A stretch of 64,000 bases of DNA from Sacculina carcini (lineage: Eukaryota > Arthropoda > Thecostraca > Sacculinidae), in NCBI GenBank assembly GCA_916048095.2, contig OU696595.1, forward strand, positions 5,939,295 to 6,003,294, read 5' to 3'. Shown here piece after piece: positions 44,514 through 55,352 of the stretch (within the stretch, counting starts at the first letter, position 1; every line of letters starts with the position of its first letter). Under the pieces are notes generated by a model, which was not told where the DNA came from, did not search any database, and saw only the letters and a program-made list of their open reading frames with translations. The position numbers and the translations under genes were made by a program.

Positions 44514-45305
44514 ATGGCATCCAGTGAACGTAAATGTGAAGTATCGGTGCCAAACTAAGCGAGTGAGGACCGTGTGTTGCTGCCAGCCGGCCCATTTGAC
44601 GCGAGGTGCATTGCAGAATATGATGGCACATCAGACATCGTAGAGTGGTTTACCAGAGCTGATGCAGTGTGCCAGTTACAAAGAGTTCCTCTGGTCTCAG
44701 TCATACCACTCCGACTGACAGGTGGTGCGTTCAGCGTGTGGTCAGAACTGCCTGCAGATAGTCGGCTTTCTTTGGAGTCAGTGCGAGCTGCGTTATATTC
44801 TGCATTTGCTCTAGACCAGCACGCAGCCTACGAACAGTTTGCTGCAAGACGGCTACACATGGGCGAGTCTGTAGATGTGTTTTTGTCTGACCTTCGTCGT
44901 CTCGCTAGTCTTTTTGGGGGAGTTCCCGATCGAGTTTTGATGTGTGCGTTTGTGGCTGGACTACCAGATGCTGTGCGACAGATAATTCGCGCGGGCTCTC
45001 GAGCTGATAATTTGGGTCTGCAGGATGTGCTAGTGAGATCTCGCGCCATTCTCAGCGATCGCGCTATGACAACAGCTTTTGGTGGAGCAGGCTCAGCGTC
45101 TAGTCAACCAGAAGATGATGCTACGGAGATACCTACGGCAAAGACTTCTTTGTCAAGGCGAATTGATGATTCGCAGCGGACACATCGACTGGATCGTAGA
45201 TGTTGGAATTGTGGGAGCATCGGTCACCTTGCATTTGCTTGCCGCCAATCGGGAAACGCCGGCGGGAGGTGGTCATCAGCGCCAGCACCTTCTCCCAAGA
45301 AATGA
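44514..45305 (+). CDS. Gag of second LTR element
   Basis: The first ATG after the LTR is 44514, but that frame meets TAA at 44556-44558. The same frame is then open from 44559 to TGA at 45303-45305, with a further in-frame ATG at 44622. The protein has a retrotransposon gag domain (AEYDGTSDIVEWFTRAD, FALDQHAAYEQFAARRL) and one CCHC knuckle (CWNCGSIGHLAFAC) close to its C terminus. Either the TAA is a nonsense mutation or translation begins downstream. The gag end overlaps pol by about 105 nt. Confidence 0.85.
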
Positions 45306-48196
45306 GCGCGCGCATTGATTCCCTGCCAATTGTTGAGCTTCTTGTTGGTGGCCGCCTGTGTAGAGTGCTTGTTGACACAGGGTGTACTGATACGATCGTG
45401 CATGTATCGTGTGTTAATAAATGGCGTCGACAGCAGGTTAGTGTTGCTACATTGGCTGGCACATCTATGTTATGTATTGGTATTGGAAGTGTGGATATTG
45501 GAGTACGGAACAAAAGTTGTGTCGAAGTGAATGTTTTAGTGGTGAATGAGCATCCACTCGGAGTTGACGTCATACTAGGTATGACAGGTATTGTGGCACT
45601 TGGTGGAGTGAATGTGACGTCTCCGAAGTGTGTGAAATTCGGCTGTGAGGATTCCAGTAGTGTTATCGCGGTGTCAACACGGCGTCATAGCCGTGTTTCG
45701 GATATTGACACGCCGGATTTCACCGTGCGGTATGACGATGACAGAAAGAGATGGACAGTAGTCTGGAAATGGACCGATGGTTCCGGACCTCCATGTCTGA
45801 AAAACACGACACCTCAGTACGGTGTAAAAGCCAGTATTCGGCATGAATACGATTCAGAATTGAGCAACTGGATCAAGCGTGGATGGCTGGTAAGACATGA
45901 TGAGCGTGTTCATGGAAAGCCCCGCGGTCTTGTGCCATTGATGGCCGTACATCAAAAGAACAAGGCTAAAGTCCGTCCAGTTCTCGATTATCGTGAACTG
46001 AACGACCATATCACAGCTTATACTGCCGATGCTGATGTATGCGCGGATCAGCTTCGACGGTGGCGTCGTCATGGCAATAACCTGGCCATAGTGGACTTGA
46101 AAAGTGCGTACCTGCAGATTCACGTTGATGAGCGTCTGTGGTGTTACCAAACCGTTGTGATTTCTGGGCAGCGATATTGTCTCACCAGGCTGGGCTTTGG
46201 GATAAACATTGCACCATTAGTCATGAAGAATGTTGTGCAAGCTATACTGGCTGTTGACCCTGCTCTTAACGCGGCTGTGTTGCCATATGTCGACGACCTT
46301 TTGGTCAATGAAGATAAGATGAGCGCTGAGAACGTGATCAAGCACTTTGGCGACTTTGGTTTAGAATGTAAGGCACCTGAGCGTGTTTCAGACGGGGCCA
46401 AATTGTTGGGATTGCAAGTGCAGCAAACTGGCAATGAATTGCAGTGGAAACGAAGCGCAAGTATCGACAACATTCCTGCGAGAATCACAAGACGCACAGT
46501 TTTTTCCTGGTGCGGTCGTTTGGTGGCTCACTTGCCTGTTTGTGGCTGGCTGCGCCCAGCGGTCGCATGGCTGAAGCGCAGAGCAAACGAGCTTTCAAAG
46601 TCGTGGGATGACGTCATTGAAGATGCTTCACTTGTCACGCAGTTGGAGGAAATTAAAAGTAAGGTTTTGAGCAGTGATCCCGCGCATGGGACCTGGTGCG
46701 TTGCGGGTGAATGTGCACAAGTCTGGACTGACGCAAGCTCTCTTGCCGTTGGTGTGGTTATAGCCATGGGAGACGGGAGTGTTGTGGAGGATGCGAGCTG
46801 GCTCCGGAGAGATCCCGCTGCGCACATAAACATGGCCGAGCTTGACGCTGCCATACGCGGACTCAATCTGGCTGTTGCTTGGGGCTTCCGTATAGTGGAA
46901 CTGTACACAGATTCTTGGACGGTGCACCGCTGGTTAGTTGACGCACTGAGCGGTCGAAATCGTCTCAAGACGAAAGCTCAGAGCGAAATGCTAATCCGGC
47001 GAAGAATAGACCTTGTGCGTGAATTGGTCGGCGAATACAAATTGACGCAGCATGTTTTGGTTGTGAGATCTGGTGAGAATCGTGCCGACACACTCACTAG
47101 AGTACCTGAAAAATGGCTCCGAGAACAGCGATCAACATGTGCCGCTGCTGCGATGGAAAGTCGTAATTTACCCGACATTAATGCTGCCATTTTGGATACA
47201 CATGAGAGCGCAGGCCACCCAGGCATTCGGCGGGCTCTGTTTTTTGCAAGACGTAAGTGCGGGAGTGGAATCAGCAGAAAACAAGTGCAGGAAGTTGTGT
47301 CTCATTGTGATGTGTGCAACTCTGTTGATCCTACTTCTGCTAGGTGGCGTCATGGCAGGCTGGATGTCGAACAGGCGTGGTACAGGTTTGCGATTGATGT
47401 CACCCATCATTCACATACGTCGTATCTATCGATAATTGACTGTGGTCCGTCGCGTTTTGCGATTTGGAGAGCGTTTTGTTGGGCCGACGCTGCAACTGTC
47501 GTGCACCATCTTGAGGAGATCTTTTATGAACGTGGCGCTCCAAGTGAGATACTGGCCGACAATGACACTATCTTCCGTGGGAGATCACTGCAGGCTCTGT
47601 GTGCTAAATGGAACGTCCATCTTCGTTTTCGTGCGGCATATTCGCCACATGGAAACGGCATCATCGAGCGGAACCATCGCTCTGTCAAAGTGATTTGTGC
47701 ACGTCGGCAATGTACCGTAGCGGAGGCTGTGCACCCGTACAACATCACTCCTCGCGATGATAAGGCGGTGACATCAGCTCCATTTGCCGGTGTTTACAAA
47801 TACAAGTGCCGAGATCTTGTGAACACGCGCGATCTTCGCTGCAAACGACAAAGCAACATCGATTTAACCGGCAACGTGCGTGGCGGGTCCAAGTTCGGAG
47901 TTGGTGATTTGGTGTGGACTCGCAGGAAAGGAACCAGATGTACTGACGTGTCGCAGCCTGGTGTCATCACCGATATTGTATCTGATTGTGTTGTTGATGT
48001 GAACGGAATGCCTCGTCATGTGAAAGACATCCGTCAACGCGGTCATCAACCGCCACTCGGTGAGTCTGATGAACCACCGATACTGGTTGAGATGCAACCC
48101 AGCCAGCGCGTGCATCTACACCAGTGTCTTCAGGGGACGGTGACATTGGAACTGATGAGTTGTCAGGAGCTGTACCATCAGTCGGCTCAGAAGTAA
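45200..48196 (+). CDS. Pol of second LTR element (protease, RT, RNase H, integrase)
   Basis: This lies in the -1 frame relative to gag; the frame opens at 45200 after TAG 45197-45199. Order: aspartic protease VLVDTGCTDTIV near residue 57; RT with VRPVLDYRELND near 260 and YVDD near 363; RNase H beginning VWTDASS near 512, with Glu, Asp and Asp partners (MAELDAA, LYTDSWT, ENRADTLT); then integrase with its zinc finger (HESAGHPG ... CDVC) and core Asp, Asp, Glu in FAIDVTHH, LADNDTIF and GNGIIERNHR. All catalytic acids are visible. The frame ends in an unrelated tail. A Gypsy-like ending (RRSERVRRAPARY) is readable in the +1 frame at 48232-48280, so a frameshift near 48130 has altered the C terminus. 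Confidence 0.92.
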   Translation: MLELWEHRSPCICLPPIGKRRREVVISASTFSQEMSARIDSLPIVELLVGGRLCRVLVDTGCTDTIVHVSCVNKWRRQQVSVATLAGTSMLCIGIGSVDIGVRNKSCVEVNVLVVNEHPLGVDVILGMTGIVALGGVNVTSPKCVKFGCEDSSSVIAVSTRRHSRVSDIDTPDFTVRYDDDRKRWTVVWKWTDGSGPPCLKNTTPQYGVKASIRHEYDSELSNWIKRGWLVRHDERVHGKPRGLVPLMAVHQKNKAKVRPVLDYRELNDHITAYTADADVCADQLRRWRRHGNNLAIVDLKSAYLQIHVDERLWCYQTVVISGQRYCLTRLGFGINIAPLVMKNVVQAILAVDPALNAAVLPYVDDLLVNEDKMSAENVIKHFGDFGLECKAPERVSDGAKLLGLQVQQTGNELQWKRSASIDNIPARITRRTVFSWCGRLVAHLPVCGWLRPAVAWLKRRANELSKSWDDVIEDASLVTQLEEIKSKVLSSDPAHGTWCVAGECAQVWTDASSLAVGVVIAMGDGSVVEDASWLRRDPAAHINMAELDAAIRGLNLAVAWGFRIVELYTDSWTVHRWLVDALSGRNRLKTKAQSEMLIRRRIDLVRELVGEYKLTQHVLVVRSGENRADTLTRVPEKWLREQRSTCAAAAMESRNLPDINAAILDTHESAGHPGIRRALFFARRKCGSGISRKQVQEVVSHCDVCNSVDPTSARWRHGRLDVEQAWYRFAIDVTHHSHTSYLSIIDCGPSRFAIWRAFCWADAATVVHHLEEIFYERGAPSEILADNDTIFRGRSLQALCAKWNVHLRFRAAYSPHGNGIIERNHRSVKVICARRQCTVAEAVHPYNITPRDDKAVTSAPFAGVYKYKCRDLVNTRDLRCKRQSNIDLTGNVRGGSKFGVGDLVWTRRKGTRCTDVSQPGVITDIVSDCVVDVNGMPRHVKDIRQRGHQPPLGESDEPPILVEMQPSQRVHLHQCLQGTVTLELMSCQELYHQSAQK
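45251..45257 (+). promoter_or_regulatory. Candidate -1 frameshift site GGGAAAC, gag/pol
   Basis: In the gag frame this reads G GGA AAC, the X XXY YYZ form of a -1 slippery site, inside the gag/pol overlap and 45 nt before the gag stop. A shift here would join the gag zinc-knuckle region to pol ahead of the protease. Known retroviruses and LTR elements express pol this way. I see no clear stem-loop by eye. Confidence 0.6.
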
Positions 48197-48452
48197 CGCC
48201 AGTTGGTGAGACCCAAGCAGTGACGACGCAGTTGAGAAGGAGTGAACGGGTGCGACGTGCACCCGCTCGTTATTGCTGCGATAATAGGTCGTGATTTTGT
48301 GTGGTGTTGCGTATTGTGTACTGTTGTTGCCTTTATTAAGTTTTGTCTGCGTTTAGCTGGGCCATCGTTGGTCGTGAAATGTTTTGCCAGGATTTTGCTT
48401 CGCATTTTTTATTTTAATTGTTTGTATTTGCTTCTTTGGAAACAGGCGGAGG

Positions 48453-48871
48453 TGTTGTGTTGTGTATTGTGTTTGTATTGTGAGAGAGATAGCGCGAGTA
48501 AGTGAGTGAGTGTGTGTGTGAGTGTGTGTATGCGTGTGTGCTCTTGTCGTAGTTAGTATGGCTAACAGTGTGTATTGTTTGTGTGATTCGCGCTTGCTTC
48601 GTTTAGTTCACTAGATGTGCGTGAATGTGTGTGTGCATGTGTGTGTGTGTGCATGTGTGTGTGTGTGTAGGGGAGTGAATTTGATATGCGTAGAGGACGG
48701 TGGTTGTGTGTGAGCTGTGGGTAACAGCGTTGCGTGGTAGCTGTGTGATATAGTGATCGTGTGGTGTGATTGTGATTGTGGTGTGTGATAGAGTGATCGT
48801 GGTGTGTGCGATAGTGTTGCGTGGTTGTTTGCGTTTGTATATTTGTACATACATTTTTTTTCAATATTACA
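48453..48871 (+). repeat. 3' LTR of second LTR element
   Basis: 419 bp copy of 44070-44495, preceded by the short purine tract aggcggagg and followed by ATAGT. Confidence 0.92.
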
Positions 48872-48876
48872 ATAGT

Positions 48877-50305
48877 GTAGCATTAATTAAGCTGTACCCA
48901 AAAAAAACAAACCATCCATGCTTGGAGCTAATATGATGCATTAGTAATTGTGATTGGGCTTCAGTGAAATTTACTCGGTGTATATTCCTGTGTAATCGCA
49001 AGTGCGCATAATGGCTGTCAAATTGGCAATATGTCTTTTTGACCTTACACCGCCGTAACTTCCTTCAGATACACTTTGGAAAATTACAAATTATACGGTA
49101 TTGTAGAAAACAATATTTCTAGCACGATGATATAATTCATTTTTATGTATAACAAATAGTTACTGAAAAATAGTAGAAAAATGAATAAACTTTTGTCGCC
49201 CGGTGTTCAAGTGTAATTTTGGATGTATTTGAGAATTTTGCCAGTTTTACACGTTTTTTGTATCATTTGTTGGTATAAATTATACTTTTTCTTGTAGAAC
49301 AGAAAATTATCTACACAGTAGTATATTCCTGTGTAATCGCAAGTGCGCATAATAGCTGTCAAATTGGCAACATGACATTTTGAATTTACAACGCCGTAAC
49401 TTCCTTCAGATACACTTTGAAAAATTAAAAATTATACCGTATTGTAGAAAACAAATTTTTTAGCAGGATGGTATAATTATTTAAATGTGTGACAAATAGT
49501 TCCTGAAAAATAGGTAGAAAAATGAATGAATTTTAGTCACCCGGTGTTCAAGTGTAATTTTGGATGTATTTGAGAATTTTGCCAATTTTACACGTTTGTT
49601 TATCATTTGTGGGTATAAATTATAACTTTTCTTGTAGAAAACAAAATTATTTACACAATAGTATAATTTTTATAGCTGTAACCTTGCTGATTCATGAGGA
49701 ATGGATAGCGGAATATTGACCAAAATATTCACGTTTTTTGTGCTAATTTTGCCTTTTTGTCATTTACACTTCACACCACCTAACTTTTTTTTAATACACT
49801 TTGGAAAATTAAAAAGTATACCGCGTTGTATAAAACAAAATTTACAGCATGATGGTATAATTTATTTAGATGTGTGATATTTATTTGTGGAGAAATAGAA
49901 AAAAGTAAATATAATCGGTCGCCTTAAGTTAAAATGAAATTATGAATGTTGATTGAAATTTTGTCATTTTTACATCTTTTATATTTAATATTTGGATATA
50001 AATTATAGCCTACCTAGTAGAATAGAATATTTTCTACACATTGGTGTAATTTGTTTGGCTGTACCTTTCATGATTCATGAGGAGTAGATGGCAGAACATT
50101 GACCAAAATTTTCGAATTTTTCAGGGTTCATTTTGTCTTTTCACCGCTATAACGTTTTTTTTGTTTTAATTTTAAAATTTAAAAATTAACCAAAAGTGTA
50201 AACAAGAAAATTTCCAGCGTGTTGGTATAAAATGTTAGCGGATACCTTAAGTGGTTACCGAGTAGCAGCTTGCTGAAAATGGACCAAGGAGGGTGGGACA
50301 GATAA

Positions 50306-50336
<31 letters not shown>

Positions 50337-50361
50337 GAGGATCTATTTTATATATATAGAC
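48877..50361 (+). repeat. Boxed repeat block C, right part
   Basis: Continues the target text (gtagcattaattaagctgtac). Two tgtgtaatcgcaagtgcg units at 48988 and 49326, then the common end with (CA)n at 50307-50331 and ggatctattttatatatatag at 50339-50360. Confidence 0.82.
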
Positions 50362-51640
50362 TAGCATTAAAACCCACCCGTCGTGCGGAACAATTCATAC
50401 AATAAAATTCATATTCAATTCATAAAAAATATGGAAAAATAAAAATGAAATAGGTTACACTCATAAAAATATTAATCAATTGAAAATTATAAATTTAATT
50501 ATTTTTATTTCGACAAAATATTTCCCCTCAGTCCGCCTGAGTCATTTTTAAACCCGCCGTCGTGCTGAATAATTCAGAACTCGAACATGATCCGTTCTGC
50601 ATCTTGAAGTCAAATCCATTGGTTTTGTGTATGGATTAATTCTACAGGGTAGATTGAACGTTCTATTGTCTATAGTTGCTGCCCGCGGAGCATTTTTATT
50701 TATAAAAAAAAACTTTTTTCAAATGAGCCATTTGAAAAAATCAACTAAAAAATGTAAACACTTTTTTTAAACCCGCCCGTCGTGCGGAACAATTCATACA
50801 ATAAAATTCATATTTGAAGTCAAATCCATTGGTTTTGTGTATGGATTAATTCTACAGGGGAAATTGAACGTTCTATTGTCTATAGTTGCTGCCCGCGGAA
50901 CAATTTTATTTAAAAAAAATTACCTTTTTTTAAATGAACCATATGAAAAAATGATCTAAAAAAACACTTTTTTTAAACCCACCCGTCGTGCGGAACAATT
51001 CATACAATAAAATTCATATCAAATCCATAAAATATAATGAATACAAATTGAAAACCAAAAAATGTAACCTATAAATATCTTAACCAATAGAAAAGTCTGA
51101 ATGTGAATATTTTTGTTCTTATTTTGACAAATATTATCCCTCAACCCGCCTGATATATAAATCTGCCCGTCGTGTGGTATAATTCAGAACACAAACACGA
51201 AACAAACAAAGAAAGATGATGAAATCTTTTCATCAGAATGTTTCCAAAGTATATTTATTACTTAACATTAACATTAACATTACTTAACATTCCCCAATAT
51301 CATTTGCTTAAGTACTATTTTACTTTTACCGCTATAATATTTATTGCTAAAATATATATATTTCCGCTATCATTAAAACCCAATATAACCTGAGTCAAAC
51401 CTACCCAACCCAACCCAACCATTCAATCTTGACCGCACTCAGCCTAGTCTGAAGTGATTTAACTTATTAGTTTGTGATCACAAAATATACTGATGCGGTC
51501 ATAATTTGTAATCAGAAGACTGAGATTATCTACCCCAGGGGTCCCAAACACGCGGCCCACCAATACTTACATACGGTATTACAACACGCGGCCCACCAAT
51601 ACTACAATAATACAGACAGAGGATCTATTTTATATATATA
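50362..51640 (+). repeat. Boxed repeat unit joined head-to-tail
   Basis: The previous unit ends tatatatag and the next begins actagcattaaaaccc directly at 50360. Closely matches 22840-23970. It ends ggatctattttatatatatagat at 51620-51642 after a duplicated cacgcggcccaccaatact phrase (51548 and 51583). Confidence 0.8.
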
Positions 51641-51642
51641 GA

Positions 51643-52482
51643 TATACACCGCACACAAAACATTGGCATTTATTTGACCGACAGTATGAAGATCGAGACA
51701 GACTGCTCCACTAAACGTCACAAAACATTGGCCAACTATTGATAGGTATCGGAGCAAGTAATCGAACACTTGCTAGAGCAATGGATAATAGGCGCAGGAA
51801 AATCGTGAACTGTCAACTTGCAATTCACTTCAATCTCGTGTGTTTCAGTGAAAGAAAAATATACCCGCATATATACACGTACATACACATTCATACCTAC
51901 AGACACATTGCCTATATAAACGCATACACACACACATGCACATACATACGCATATACACACATGCACATGTAATCATATTCATACTTGCACACACACACA
52001 CACACGCACACACACGCATGCATGCGTAAGTTGGCTACGAAATTCATTTTTGATTTTATTATGTCTTTGAAGTGTCATTTTATTTTCAAGGCAAGGCATA
52101 ATTGTAAAATTTAATACTATATAAATGTTAACTTTTTTTTAGATATTCCAGATCGAATGTAAATCATATTTGTCATGATTAATTAATAATATATTATTTT
52201 TTATCAATATAATTTTTTTATTCATATATCATTTTCACTTTTGATTCAATGCATTTGCGCAGCGACGCCTTCGTGTTTTCAACATGCAATCTGACTTTTT
52301 CACAACATGCCACCAATGCAGCAGCATATTCCAACAGAAAATATGTACATGCAACCAAGTGGAACCAATGCAATGCAACATCACTTATGCACACGCAACC
52401 AAGTGGAAATGTCCAAAGATCACGTGGAAGGTGTGATTTTGCTACCACTTGTCGCTTTTTCCAGCCGAATGTCGCTGATATA
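51643..52482. other. Non-coding spacer with CA-rich tract
   Basis: CA/TA-rich at 51865-52022 and otherwise AT-rich. The segment 52250-52470 is more balanced and open in several frames (up to 91 codons), but no domain is recognisable. Confidence 0.4.
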
Positions 52483-54240
52483 CAGTGGAAGCCGCTTAAT
52501 GCGCTTATCTGCTTAACCGATTAACCTCTGGACCTGCAAAAATTGTGACATTTACCGAACTCATCCTTTTTGGCTGAATTTTGGCTCCAAACTTGTGTTT
52601 ATAAGTCGGTCTATTTTAAGAAACATCAGAAATATAAAAATAATGCACAGTACACAAGTTATTGCTCAATGAAGAAATCGTGAGTAAAACTTTGTTTGCG
52701 TTTGCTCAGCAAGTTTTTCTCTATTTTCACTCAATGCTGCTGAACGACAAGTGCCCAAGCTCCGCAAAATTGTTTTCCAAGTACTGTGCGACTGACACCC
52801 ATCGCCGCATGCGCCTCCTTCGCAGTGGGGGTGGCACCCCAGTCCTACTAGCAATATTGTCACTGCCAACGCCTCCTTTGCTCCTCACTTCGCTCACAAT
52901 GCCAGCATCATTCAGCACGCCGTAACACTCCACTTCTGTATCCAATGCTACCAACTCTTCAAACTTCGCCATTTCCGCGAAGTCCGGCTCAACGTGATCA
53001 TCGTCGTCACGGCAACTGCTGCTGCTGTTTGAGTATACCCCGCCTTGAAGAAGCAGTTCTCCACTCTGCTGGACCTCACCAGAGACAAGAGCTCGTGCTT
53101 CAGCATGTGCATTGTCCACACATTGAGGATGGACTTGGCGTATTCTTCCACAGACTGTCTTGATTCGATCGCCACCAACATTTTGTGAACAAACTGCGTG
53201 CCGTAGAGCACCTTCAGCGCACGAATCACACCCTGGTCCTGTGGCTGGATGTTAGGTAGTGTTCGGCAGCAAGAAGACCACTTCCACGGCGCTAAGCTCC
53301 TCTTCCGAGTCCAGCCGGTGACAGCTGGCATTGTCGACAAATATCACGACCATGCACTACTGATTGCGCATTTTCCGGTCAAAGTCCTTCAAAGTCTATG
53401 TTCATATTTTCGTCGTCATCCAAGCGTTGGCACTGGAAACATACGACAGGGGAGTTCTGTCCAGTCTTCTGGATCATCGGTGATTTTGGTGCTTGCCATC
53501 GACATAAGTATGTTTTTCGCTTCCATTGCTGTTTGCTACCATAAGCACCGTCAACCGGTCCTTGTGCACCTTTCCCTGCGTCGGCTTGCTGCCAATTACT
53601 GCAAGAATGTCTGATGGCGTTGCTCTATAGAACAGTCCCGTCTCTTCTGCGTTGAAAATGTCCCTGGGCGCACAGCCGTCCAGCTCCTTGGACAACACGT
53701 TTTCCATCCATTCCTTTGTCCCTGCCACATCAGCCGCCGCTTTCTCCCCTTGCGCCTTCACAAATTTGATGTTTTCCCGCTGCTTCAGCCGGCCGAGCCA
53801 GCCAATTGACGGTTCAAATGCCAAGTCTATCTCAACCGCCAACTTCTTGGCCTTTTCTATCATAAGATACCCATTCACGGGCACATTCACGGGCACCACA
53901 TGAGCACCGCCTCATCCACCTCTGCAATATTGTTCGATCTTTTGCAATTCCAAATCAGACTGCTGCTGGTCACCGCAATGTCTCGAGTTTCTTTCATTGT
54001 GTTCCTCATTATTTTAGATTGTTCTCTGATCGCAGCCGAGGTCCTCTGTAATGGTCGTTTGTTTCTTGCCAGCTTCGAGCTGGTGCAAGATTTGCAATTT
54101 GTTCTGCAGCGTGAACTCAGTACTTCTGCCACAATCACTGCTCGCAAATAATGAATATGCTTATGACTGGATGGGAAAACACAAAAACATGGACTGACTG
54201 ACGACAACGGTTTGACAAAGATGGTGGTTCAGATCGAGAC
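52483..54240 (-). mobile_element. pogo/Tigger DNA transposon, decayed
   Basis: The left end, CAGTGGAAGCCGCTTAATGC at 52483 preceded by TA, is a typical Tigger-type terminus. The transposase on the minus strand fills 52660-54190. I cannot find the matching inverted terminus to the right of 54200, so that end is lost or strongly changed. Confidence 0.8.
52660..54190 (-). pseudogene. pogo/Tigger transposase (CENP-B-type HTH, DDE_1), multiple frameshifts
   Basis: Pieces in order on the minus strand: CENP-B-like helix-turn-helix (FTLQNKLQILHQLEAGKK, ITEDLGC); second HTH (EVDEAVLMW, then VNGYLMIEKAKKLA and SIGWLGRLKQRENI) in 53899-53800; catalytic region AEETGLFYR (the usual Asp is Glu); FVDNASCHR at about 53335; NIQPQDQGVIRALK at about 53240; and C-terminal FVHKMLVAIE through 52950, ending near 52730. 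At least two frameshifts and several stops separate the pieces. Loss of the first catalytic Asp confirms decay. Confidence 0.82.
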
Positions 54241-55116
54241 CGAGGTCGCAGTCCAGCCAGGTACTCCATTAGAGAGAATTAAGCTGATCGTGACAATCAA
54301 TGACATATCAATCACAAATCAATGCAAATCAATTCGGCCCGAAGGGCATAATAGTAATTAGCCCCAATATAGCATGCGATCGTAGCGTAATGAGCAACCT
54401 TTGAGCAACTAGTTAGATCAACAGTACTTGAATATAATTACTGCATAATCAGATGATGTTTCATCTGCAAACTTCATTTAGACCTTAGGACATTTAAGAA
54501 AATAAAAATCAAGTGAGAATTATAAATTATATTGTGTATTTGAATGTCACTACCAGCTATTTGAAGCATGTGAAACACACCATCTTAGCGCAACCGCGAA
54601 TATTCAAAATGCATTAAGTAGAAACGAAAACGTGAAACTCCCAAAGTGTTATGTTAAGGAGTGATTTAAGTGCTTATATTTTATTACCCTTATATTTATA
54701 TTTGACGATATTTAGCGAACCGTAGAGCATAACTTATTTGCGCAACTATTTGCGATTTTAGCGCACCAAAAATTCGCCCTAGTCTTTACGATATGTTGAG
54801 CTTTCAAGTAATTACTGCCTCTCTGGATATTTCTGAAGCAATTCGACCTCCACAGTTGAAGGTGTCGAGAATTTACTTGAAATATTTCCAGCTCAGAATG
54901 TGGTGCACCACGTGTCACTGCACCACGTGTCACTACACCACGTGTCACTGCGTCTCGTGCCACCTGGCGGTACCTGCCAGAAGCTCAGTGTCCTGTGCAG
55001 CTATGTGTATGTCTGTGTGTCGTGCTGTGTTTGTTCGTGATTGTGCGTGTTTGACCTTGTGTGTATGTTTGTCTGTACTTGTCTTGCTCGTCTCTTGCTA
55101 TATGCATGAATACAGT
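54241..55116. other. Spacer
   Basis: AT-rich to 54780, then a more balanced stretch. Three to four copies of a 15 bp unit (caccacgtgtcactg) lie at 54905-54950, each with a CACGTG E-box. No gene recognised. Confidence 0.45.
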
Positions 55117-55352
55117 CGGTCCAGAGTTCGGTCCAGAGTTCGGTCCAGAGTTCGGTCCAGAGTTCGGTCCAGAGTTCGGTCCAGAGTTCGGTCCAGAGTT
55201 CGGTCCAGAGTTCGGTCCAGAGTTCGGTCCAGAGTTCGGTCCAGAGTTCGGTCCAGATTTCGGTCCAGAGTTCGGTCCAGAGTTCGGTCCAGAGTTCGGT
55301 CCAGAGTTCGGTCCAGAGTTCGGTCCAGAGTTCGGTCCAGAGTTCGGTCCAG
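55117..55352. repeat. 12 bp minisatellite
   Basis: Nineteen to twenty copies of cggtccagagtt, with one variant (cagattt) at 55253. Because 12 is a multiple of 3, several frames on both strands stay open (GPEF repeats and others), which explains the 100-190 codon frames here. Confidence 0.95.

Larger units (their letters stand above)
44065..48876 (+). mobile_element. LTR retrotransposon, Gypsy-type domain order, near full length
   Basis: LTRs at 44070-44495 (426 bp) and 48453-48871 (419 bp) start TGTTGTG and end ATTACA, with the 5 bp target duplicate ATAGT at 44065-44069 and 48872-48876. The uninterrupted target, cagtatagtgtagcatt, occurs at 8332, 20490, 25020 and 37010. Inside are gag and pol in overlapping frames. 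The LTRs differ by small GT-tract changes and a few substitutions. Lesions: a TAA at 44556 near the gag N terminus and a frameshift near 48130 at the pol C terminus. The order protease, RT, RNase H, integrase is that of Gypsy, but the RT (GFGINIAPLVMK, YVDD) differs strongly from the 3.2-8 kb element. Clade unresolved. Confidence 0.93.

Noticed and set aside
52948-53163. Plus-strand ORFs over the Tigger relic
   Set aside because: The transposase motifs read only on the minus strand; plus-strand frames are shadows.
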